NCBI RefSeq assembly: GCF_040459645.1
Contig: NZ_JARVHQ010000001.1
Span: forward strand, 930,001 to 994,000
Source of the DNA: Bacillus cereus group sp. RP43
GTDB lineage: Bacteria > Bacillota > Bacilli > Bacillales > Bacillaceae_G
Reading direction: 5' to 3'
DNA length: 64,000 nt
Under the pieces are notes generated by a model. It made no database searches. It saw nothing but the letters and a program-made list of their open reading frames with translations, and was not told the origin of the DNA. Position 1 is the stretch's first letter, and every line of letters starts with the position of its first letter. A program made the position numbers and the translations under genes. Of this stretch, positions 58,589 through 64,000 are shown one piece after another.

Positions 58589-60775
58589 TTGAAAATTCAT
58601 ATCGTGCAAAAAGGGGAGACCCTTTGGAAAATTGCAAAAAAGTACGGAGTGGATTTTGAGACGCTAAAAAAAACAAATACACAGCTTAGCAATCCAGACC
58701 TAATTATGCCAGGGATGAAAATTAAAGTGCCATCGAATAGCGTTCATGTGAAACAACAGACTGGATCGGGTTCAGCGCCCCCGAAACAATATGTAAAAGA
58801 GGTACAGCAAAAAGAGTTTGCATCAACACCAACTCCACTTGGAATAGAAGATGAAGATGAGATCACGTATCAATCAGTACCTATTACACAAGAGCCAGCT
58901 ATGCAACAAACACAAAAAGAAATGCAGGTAAAACCGCAAAAAGAAATACAGGTGCAGCCGCAAAAAGAAATGCAAGTGAAACCACAAAAAGAAGTACAGG
59001 TGCAGCCGCAAAAAGAAGTGCAAAAAGAAATTCCGATTCAAAAAGAGAAGCCAGTTGAAAAGCCACCTGTCATTCAAAAACCACCTGTTGTAGAGAAAGT
59101 AGAAAAACTAAAACCTACTACGAAAGAAAATACTAAATTTTCTATCAATGTATTACCGCAGCCGCCGCAACCGCCAATTAAATCGAAAAAAGAATATAAA
59201 ATTTCAGACGTAATAAAAAAGGGAAGCGAGTTAATTGCTCCTCAAATTAATAAAATGAAGCCTAACAACGTCATTTCTCCGCAAACGAAAAAAGAGAATA
59301 TAGGAAATGTATCGCCACAAGTAAAGAAAGAAAATGTAGGGAATATAGTATCGCCGCAAATAAAGAAAGAAAATGTAGGGAATATAGTATCGCCGCAAAT
59401 AAAGAAAGAAAATGTAGGGAATATAGTATCGCCGCAAGTAAAGAAAGAAAACGTAGGGAATATAGTATCGCCGCAAGTAAAGAAAGAAAATGTAGGGAAT
59501 ATAGTATCGCCACAAGTAAAGAAAGAAAATGTAGGGAATATAGTATCGCCGCAAGTAAAGAAAGAAAACGTAGGGAATATAGTATCGCCGCAAGTAAAGA
59601 AAGAAAATGTAGGGAATATGGTATCGCCACAAGTAAAGAAAGAAAATGTAGGGAATATGGTATCGCCGAACGTATCAAAAGAAAATGTCGTTATCCCACA
59701 AGTAATACCGCCAAATATTCAAGTGCCAAACATAATGCCAATGTTGGATAATAACCAACCACCAAACATAATGCCAATAATGGATAACAACAATCAACCA
59801 CCAAACATAATGCCAATAATGGATAACAATCAAATGTCAAACATGATGCCAATAATGGATAACAATCAAATGCCAAACATAATGCCAATAATGGATAACA
59901 ATCAAATGCCAAACATAATGCCAATAATGGATAACAATCAAATGCCAGACATGATGCCAATAATGGATAACAATCAAATGCCAAACATGATGCCAATAAT
60001 GGATAACAATCAAATGCCAAACATGATGCCAATAATGGATAACAACCAAATGCCAAACATGATGCCGATAATGGATAACAACCAAATGCCAAACATGATG
60101 CCGATAATGGATAACAATCAAATGCCGAACATGATGCCAATAATGGATAACAACCAAATGCCAAACATGATGCCGATAATGGATAACAATCAAATGCCAA
60201 ACATGATGCCAATAATGGATAACAACCAAATGCCAAACATGATGCCGATAATGGATAACAATCAAATGCCGAACATGATGCCAATAATGGATAACAACCA
60301 AATGCCAAACATGATGCCAATAATGGATAACAATCAAATGCCGAACATGATGCCGATAATGGATAACAATCAAATGCCGAACATGATGCCGATAATGGAT
60401 AACAACCAACCACCAAACATGATGCCATATCAAATGCCGTATCAACAGCCAATGATGCCACCATATCCGCATTATCAGCAACAAAATCCATACAATCAAA
60501 TGGCGCCGCAATATACTTCTATGCCAAATCCAAATATGATGCCAATGGATAATAATATGCCACCACTCGTACAAGGGGAAGAAGATTGTGGATGCGGAGG
60601 AGAGAGTAGGTTATATAGTCCGCAACCGGGTGGACCACAATACGCCAATCCTTTATATTATCAACCGACTCAGCCAGCATATGCACCGCAGCCAGGAACT
60701 ATGTATTATCAGCCGGACCCACCAAATGTATTTGGAGAACCAGTTTCGGAAGAAGAGGACGAAGAGGAAGTTTAA
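58589..60775 (+). CDS. safA: SafA, spore coat/cortex morphogenetic protein, greatly expanded by repeats
   Basis: SafA organises the inner coat at the cortex-coat interface and is recruited by SpoVID. The TTG start follows ACAGGAGGGGGAAAA. Residues 2-48 are a LysM domain (KIHIVQKGETLWKIAKKYG, then LIMPGMKIKVPS). A P/Q/K/E region with short PQKE repeats follows (about 105-150), then eleven 12-13-residue units of type IVSPQVKKENVGN, then nineteen 12-residue units of type MPIMDNNQMPNM, then a Y/P/M-rich tail with CGCGG and an acidic end. At 728 residues it is nearly twice the length of B. subtilis SafA, owing to the repeats. It lies between nadA and coxA as in B. subtilis. Confidence 0.93.
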   Translation: MKIHIVQKGETLWKIAKKYGVDFETLKKTNTQLSNPDLIMPGMKIKVPSNSVHVKQQTGSGSAPPKQYVKEVQQKEFASTPTPLGIEDEDEITYQSVPITQEPAMQQTQKEMQVKPQKEIQVQPQKEMQVKPQKEVQVQPQKEVQKEIPIQKEKPVEKPPVIQKPPVVEKVEKLKPTTKENTKFSINVLPQPPQPPIKSKKEYKISDVIKKGSELIAPQINKMKPNNVISPQTKKENIGNVSPQVKKENVGNIVSPQIKKENVGNIVSPQIKKENVGNIVSPQVKKENVGNIVSPQVKKENVGNIVSPQVKKENVGNIVSPQVKKENVGNIVSPQVKKENVGNMVSPQVKKENVGNMVSPNVSKENVVIPQVIPPNIQVPNIMPMLDNNQPPNIMPIMDNNNQPPNIMPIMDNNQMSNMMPIMDNNQMPNIMPIMDNNQMPNIMPIMDNNQMPDMMPIMDNNQMPNMMPIMDNNQMPNMMPIMDNNQMPNMMPIMDNNQMPNMMPIMDNNQMPNMMPIMDNNQMPNMMPIMDNNQMPNMMPIMDNNQMPNMMPIMDNNQMPNMMPIMDNNQMPNMMPIMDNNQMPNMMPIMDNNQMPNMMPIMDNNQPPNMMPYQMPYQQPMMPPYPHYQQQNPYNQMAPQYTSMPNPNMMPMDNNMPPLVQGEEDCGCGGESRLYSPQPGGPQYANPLYYQPTQPAYAPQPGTMYYQPDPPNVFGEPVSEEEDEEEV
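59273..59689 (+). repeat. Coding tandem repeat A in safA (39-bp unit, 11 copies)
   Basis: Eleven units encode (I/M)VSPQVKKENVGN. The first two are 12 residues, eight are 13, and the last is partly diverged (MVSPNVSKENV). Central units are nearly identical at DNA level, differing mainly at third positions. Confidence 0.9.
59735..60421 (+). repeat. Coding tandem repeat B in safA (36-bp unit, 19 copies)
   Basis: Nineteen units of type MPIMDNNQMPNM. The array is 687 bp, equal to 19 x 36 plus one extra asparagine codon in unit 2. Edge units use QPPN in place of QMPN. Frame is kept throughout. Confidence 0.9.
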
Positions 60776-60804
60776 AAAAGGTGGGGTTATTCCCGCCTTT
60801 TTTG
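60774..60804 (+). terminator. Terminator after safA
   Basis: AAAAAAGGTGGG pairs with CCCGCCTTTTTT (one wobble) around GTTATT. Confidence 0.8.
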
Positions 60805-60954
60805 TATTTATGATAGTCAGAAATATGGTGAATTTACATTAAGTGCTAGAAAATTCCTAGTGAAATATTAACAGTGTAAAAACCTTCTCTGTTACTCATC
60901 ATAAGAGGGAGCTTTTCGAAAGAGAAGTTCATTCTAACAAGGGGGGTTTTTGTA

Positions 60955-61602
60955 TTGAATACGAAAGTAAAAGTGATTGCTGCTTCTTTGTTAGTTACCA
61001 GTGCATTAGCTGCATGTGGTACACCGAAAGATAATAATGCGATGGATGGACGTAACTATAATTACGAGCGTACATCTTATAATGATACACACCAGTATCG
61101 TGATAATGTAGCGCGTAACGATCGTTATACAGATTATGTAACATATAGAAACGGTCGTAACGATACAGGATATAATAATTATTACCGTGATGTAAATTAC
61201 AATGGGCAAATTGCTAATCCGCATCCAACTCGTAATATTACAATGAACAATTCATACATTAACAATGATGGTAAAACTGCGGAGAAAATTACGAATCGTG
61301 TGAAACGTATGAATAACGTAGACCGAGTTTCTACAGTTGTATATGGAAACGATGTAGCGATTGCGGTAAAACCACGTAATACAGCAACGAATGAAACAGC
61401 GATGGCGAACGAAATTCGTCAAGCTGTTGTGAATGAAGTTGGAAATAGAAATGTATATGTTTCTGTAAGAAATGACATGTTTACTCGTGTCGATGCAATG
61501 AGTACGCGTTTACGTAACGGCACAGCTACAAACGATTTTAATCGTGACATAACAAATATGTTCCGAGACATTCGTTACGGTCTGACTGGTACAGTACGAT
61601 AA
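60955..61602 (+). CDS. coxA: CoxA, YhcN/YlaJ-family spore cortex lipoprotein
   Basis: The 215-residue protein has a lipoprotein signal ending ALAAC (Cys21). An N/Y/R-rich region follows (about 30-100), then the YhcN/YlaJ domain (AEKITNRVKRMNNVDRVSTVVYGNDVAIAV, then VRNDMFTRVDAMSTRLRNG). TTG start after AAGGGGGG. CoxA is a cortex-associated spore protein downstream of safA in B. subtilis. Confidence 0.88.
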   Translation: MNTKVKVIAASLLVTSALAACGTPKDNNAMDGRNYNYERTSYNDTHQYRDNVARNDRYTDYVTYRNGRNDTGYNNYYRDVNYNGQIANPHPTRNITMNNSYINNDGKTAEKITNRVKRMNNVDRVSTVVYGNDVAIAVKPRNTATNETAMANEIRQAVVNEVGNRNVYVSVRNDMFTRVDAMSTRLRNGTATNDFNRDITNMFRDIRYGLTGTVR

Positions 61603-61606
61603 CAAA

Positions 61607-61637
61607 TCGAAGAGGAAGGGATAGCCCTTCCTCTTTA
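61607..61637. terminator. Bidirectional terminator after coxA
   Basis: AAGAGGAAGGG, ATAG and CCCTTCCTCTT form a perfect 11-bp stem between the converging coxA and 147-aa genes. Confidence 0.85.
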
Positions 61638-62078
61638 TTCATCTTTGTCTTGTAAACGACGCTTTTTAATAAAATAACTAACGGAGTAAGAAACTAAAAA
61701 GCATATGAAGAAAATACTACCTGTTAGAATGGCTTCAAACAGAGGTCTTTCTGGACTGAAAATAATATAAATAATAGCTATGATAATCCCAACAATAAAA
61801 GAGCGTAAGACAAGTTTGTAATAAGGAGTTAACTTTATTTCCTTTTCACTTTCATCTACATCGATTGAAACACTTAACTGTAAATAACTAAATAAGATAC
61901 TTGTAAGAATAAATAATAACCATAATGGAGATTTCGTAATTTGATTAGCTCCTTCAGTGAATCCAATATAGCCTAAAATTCCGATTATACCAATGTATTG
62001 AAGAAGAAAGGCAATACGTATGTTTTTTAACGTTTGAAGAATGAGACGTTCATCCTTTATTTTTTTCACAATATCCAT
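61635..62078 (-). CDS. Membrane protein, 147 aa, unknown function
   Basis: Four hydrophobic helices (AFLLQYIGIIGILGYIGF, PLWLLFILTSILFSYLQL, FIVGIIIAIIYIIF, ILTGSIFFICFLVSYSVSYF) separated by charged loops suggest a small integral membrane protein. The basic C-terminus KKRRLQDKDE is cytoplasmic by the positive-inside rule. GGAGATGGATATT precedes the start. No family recognised with confidence. Confidence 0.7.
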   Translation of the reverse strand: MDIVKKIKDERLILQTLKNIRIAFLLQYIGIIGILGYIGFTEGANQITKSPLWLLFILTSILFSYLQLSVSIDVDESEKEIKLTPYYKLVLRSFIVGIIIAIIYIIFSPERPLFEAILTGSIFFICFLVSYSVSYFIKKRRLQDKDE

Positions 62079-62199
62079 CTCCTGTTTATTATGATTTCGC
62101 TGTTATACCAATTGTAACATATATATTACATTAATCAATTTATAATTTACATAAATTTCAATTGGTTGAAAGAGGAAGAAAAATATATTTAGAAATATG

Positions 62200-62228
62200 T
62201 TGCGCTTCTACCTTGTTAATGTTATATT
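62200..62228 (+). promoter_or_regulatory. Promoter of the candidate small RNA
   Basis: TTGCGC (62200-62205), exactly 17 bases, TATATT (62223-62228). No ribosome site or reading frame follows. Confidence 0.65.
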
Positions 62229-62234
62229 AGCAAA

Positions 62235-62352
62235 GCGATGAGCTAATTTACGTAAGACGAGAGATATGCTTAAGTGCTAAACACGCGAATGTGGTCGCCT
62301 GGTCTCTCGCCGTAAACGCATCAAGACGCCTGCTTTGCAGGCGTCTTTCATT
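62235..62352 (+). ncRNA. Candidate structured small RNA or leader upstream of bofC
   Basis: Between a good promoter and a perfect terminator lie about 115 bases with no coding potential. A long-range stem pairs TTTACG (62247-62252) with CGTAAA (62311-62316) and CGAGAGA (62258-62264) with TCTCTCG (62303-62309), with a 5-base bulge on one side. It encloses GCGA-ATGTGG-TCGC (62285-62298) and a GCTTAAGTGC element. The terminator is AAGACGCCTGC-TTT-GCAGGCGTCTT (62323-62347). I recognise no Rfam family. It may be an independent sRNA or an attenuating leader for bofC, 160 bases downstream. Confidence 0.6.
62323..62352 (+). terminator. Terminator of the candidate RNA
   Basis: A perfect 11-bp GC-rich stem with a TTT loop, followed by TCATTTT. 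Confidence 0.85.
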
Positions 62353-62373
62353 TTATATAAAAGTAAATGATAC

Positions 62374-62410
62374 ATGCAGATAGGATAAATTCTTATCTGC
62401 ATTTTTTATT
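62374..62410 (+). terminator. Second hairpin upstream of bofC
   Basis: ATGCAGATA and TATCTGCAT (9 bp, extended by GGA/TTC) are followed by TTTTTATTTT, a second terminator-like structure before bofC. Confidence 0.65.
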
Positions 62411-62510
62411 TTCCTTAGAAATTTAATGCGATTGTTTATATGGATAAAACCCCCATTTCCGGAAAAACTACAAATGAAAGTATGATTTTGCCTAGAAGAG
62501 GTGAACGGAA

Positions 62511-63026
62511 ATGAAATGGATACTAATTGCAGTGCAAGCTTTCGTTATGATGTTTTGCTTAGCTTATGGATCCGATGTGAGGGCAGAAGTAGTAGAAAAA
62601 GAACCTCAAGTTACAATTTTATTAGAGCGCATGTATGTTGATGGAGAAGTAAGCGAGGAAATACTGACAGAAAAAGTAGCGGATTTAGAAAAGTTTTTGC
62701 AGCAATATAAAGAATGGCAACTTGTTGATCGTGATGATGTGCAAATCGTATTACAAAGGAAAGTTGATGATATTTCTCCTTTACTGAAAACGAGCGGTTA
62801 TTTTGGTGTTTCAGAGGAAGGGATATTGCAAATTTTCAAAGGGGTACCGAAAAGTGATAACGCGATCCATTCCTTCTTTCAAATTGATATGAAAAAGCTT
62901 GAAAGTTATGAGCGTGCGGAATTGAAACGTGGTATTCGCATAAAATCAAAAGAAGGTTTTGTGAAGACAATCGAAAAAATGAAGCAGTATGCAGTGCAAA
63001 ATAAGAAAAAAAGCAGCTCAGGGTGA
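62511..63026 (+). CDS. bofC: BofC, forespore regulator of sigma-K checkpoint
   Basis: BofC inhibits SpoIVB autoproteolysis in the intermembrane space and so delays SpoIVFB activation and sigma-K processing. The 171-residue protein has a signal peptide (WILIAVQAFVMMFCLAYG, cleaved near residue 26), an N-terminal protein-G-like fold (QVTILLERMYVDGEVSEE) and a C-terminal domain (GYFGVSEEGILQIFKG). AGAGGTGAACGGAA precedes the ATG. Its last codons form the terminator. It is functionally linked to spoIVFA/FB elsewhere in the window. Confidence 0.9.
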   Translation: MKWILIAVQAFVMMFCLAYGSDVRAEVVEKEPQVTILLERMYVDGEVSEEILTEKVADLEKFLQQYKEWQLVDRDDVQIVLQRKVDDISPLLKTSGYFGVSEEGILQIFKGVPKSDNAIHSFFQIDMKKLESYERAELKRGIRIKSKEGFVKTIEKMKQYAVQNKKKSSSG

Positions 63027-63037
63027 GCTGCTTTTTC
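63008..63037. terminator. Bidirectional terminator between bofC and the iron-binding lipoprotein gene
   Basis: AAAAAGCAGCTCA and TGAGCTGCTTTTT form a perfect 13-bp stem around GGG, containing the bofC stop codon. Confidence 0.85.
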
Positions 63038-63982
63038 TTATTTATTCTTAGCTAAAATCTCTTTTGCGATTTCATCAATTAGCATATCTTTTCCGATTGG
63101 ATTGAATGCTTTCGTATTGAAGACTTCATTCGATACTTCATATACGTGATTATTTTTTACTGCTTTATTATCTTTCCAAACCGCACTGTTTTTATAGTCT
63201 TCGTATACTTTATCAGCTTCTCCGCCGAAGTTTACAATAAACATTTGATCAGGCTGGAATGCAACAAGACCTTCTAGTGATACTTGTGCCATCGTTTGTT
63301 TTAAATCTGTACCTTTTGTTGCTGGAAGCTTTAAGTCGTTAAAGATGATGTCACCGTATCCGAAGCTACCGTATACACGGAAGTTTTGTGGTGTAACTGC
63401 AACGAACATAAAGTTCTCATCTTTTGTTTTCTCTTTAATTTTTTTAGATAAAGAATCTGCTTTTTTATCGTAATCTGCAATCCATTTGTCTGCTTTCTTT
63501 TCTTCGTCAAATAGTTTACCTACTTCTTTAAACTTACCGCGCCAGTCTTCTAGATTTGTTTCTAGAACAACAGTTGGTGCAACCTTTTCTAATTGATCGT
63601 AAATTTTCAATTGACGATTGTTTAAAATAATTAAGTCGGGTTTTAAAGCAGTAACAGCTTCTAAATCAACTTTAGGTGCCCAGTACCAGCCAACTGCTTT
63701 TACGCCGTCTAGTTTGTCTGTTAAGTGGTTTTGGATTTTATCTTTATATGTGTTTGCTGTACCAACAGGTTTGTGTCCAAGAAGTAATAACTCTTCTGTT
63801 GATCCAGATAAGTCAACAATTCTCTTTGGATTTACTGGAATTGTAGCTTCCCCTTTAGCGTGTTTTACAACTTTCGTTTTCGGTTGTTCTTTTGCTTTTG
63901 ATTCTTCTTTTTGAGAAGAACAGCCAACAATAGAAAGAACGACTAGCATAATAGTAAATAAAATAAATAGCTTTTGTTTCAT
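63038..63982 (-). CDS. Iron-siderophore ABC transporter substrate-binding lipoprotein
   Basis: The 314-residue FecB/FhuD-type binding protein is anchored outside the membrane. The signal peptide ends in LSIVGC (Cys21). TIPVNPKRIVDLSGSTEELLLLGHKPVG opens the first lobe; KPDLIILNN and FQPDQMFIVNFGG are typical of the helical-backbone siderophore binders (FatB/YfiY/YclQ group). The siderophore cannot be told from sequence reading. The start has GGGGTTACATCAGG upstream; the promoter and any Fur box lie beyond the window end. Confidence 0.9.
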   Translation of the reverse strand: MKQKLFILFTIMLVVLSIVGCSSQKEESKAKEQPKTKVVKHAKGEATIPVNPKRIVDLSGSTEELLLLGHKPVGTANTYKDKIQNHLTDKLDGVKAVGWYWAPKVDLEAVTALKPDLIILNNRQLKIYDQLEKVAPTVVLETNLEDWRGKFKEVGKLFDEEKKADKWIADYDKKADSLSKKIKEKTKDENFMFVAVTPQNFRVYGSFGYGDIIFNDLKLPATKGTDLKQTMAQVSLEGLVAFQPDQMFIVNFGGEADKVYEDYKNSAVWKDNKAVKNNHVYEVSNEVFNTKAFNPIGKDMLIDEIAKEILAKNK

Positions 63983-64000
63983 CCTGATGTAACCCCTTTA

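Noticed and set aside
59273..60421. CRISPR array
   Set aside because: The 36/39-bp units are contiguous, coding and in frame, with no unique spacers and no cas genes.
59231..60574. Long antisense open frames opposite the safA repeats (up to 266 residues)
   Set aside because: They are mirror products of the in-frame 36- and 39-bp repeats, which keep all frames open. They lack ribosome sites and have nonsensical repetitive composition.
63983..64000. Fur box upstream of the siderophore-binding lipoprotein gene
   Set aside because: Only 18 bases remain before the window end, and they contain just the ribosome binding site.

Overview
The window is chromosomal DNA of a low-GC, endospore-forming Firmicute, almost certainly a member of the Bacillus cereus group. 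This rests on three things: the AT-rich sequence with AGGAGG-type ribosome binding sites; a long run of genes in the order known from Bacillus (racE-gerM-rph-ysnA-ysnB; ysoA-tig-clpX-lonB-lonA-ysxC-hemAXCDBL-spoVID-ysxE-valS-folC-spoIIB-maf-radC-mreBCD-minCD-spoIVFAB-rplU-prp-rpmA-spo0B-obg; pheA; nifS/niaR divergent from nadBCA; safA-coxA; bofC); and features that differ from B. subtilis in the way I expect of the cereus group (RNase G gene before rplU, very repetitive SafA). Family assignments are from memory and motif reading; no database search was possible.

Layout. 1-4.7 kb: end of an MFS transporter, glutamate racemase, GerM, RNase PH, dITP pyrophosphatase and a phosphoesterase. 4.77-6.85 kb: tRNA-Gly and tRNA-Arg genes, then a 1.9-kb island bounded by a 71-bp direct repeat of the tRNA-Arg 3' end plus its terminator. 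The island holds a decayed polymorphic-toxin gene, its apparently intact immunity gene and phage-like fragments. 6.85-17.2 kb: small membrane and PH-domain genes, then the protein-quality cluster (trigger factor, ClpX, LonB, LonA) and the GTPase EngB. 17.2-26.9 kb: the OhrR/Ohr peroxide pair, a haem-precursor operon preceded by a perfect PerR box, and spore-coat genes. 26.9-44.5 kb: T-box-controlled valS, folate, shape and division genes, the sigma-K processing pair, RNase G, the L21-Prp-L27 operon, Spo0B and Obg. 44.6-51.2 kb: a Bce-type two-component system and ABC transporter with one ATPase but two large permeases, sitting where B. subtilis has only pheB between obg and pheA. 51.2-64 kb: pheA, a MOSC protein, NiaR-controlled NAD synthesis, SafA/CoxA coat-cortex genes, a candidate structured small RNA, BofC and an iron-siderophore binding lipoprotein.

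Themes. Sporulation genes recur (gerM, lonB, spoVID, ysxE, spoIIB, spoIVFA/FB, spo0B, safA, coxA, bofC). They are interleaved with growth, division and stress genes, and several cis-regulators are readable directly (T-box, L21 leader, PerR, OhrR and NiaR-like operators).

The most unusual observations are the tRNA-Arg relic island with its stop-interrupted toxin and orphan immunity gene, the strongly folded candidate RNA with its own promoter and terminator upstream of bofC, the one-ATPase/two-permease Bce locus, and three helically phased TCGATATA repeats after pheA. Most of the rest is ordinary, well-conserved core genome.
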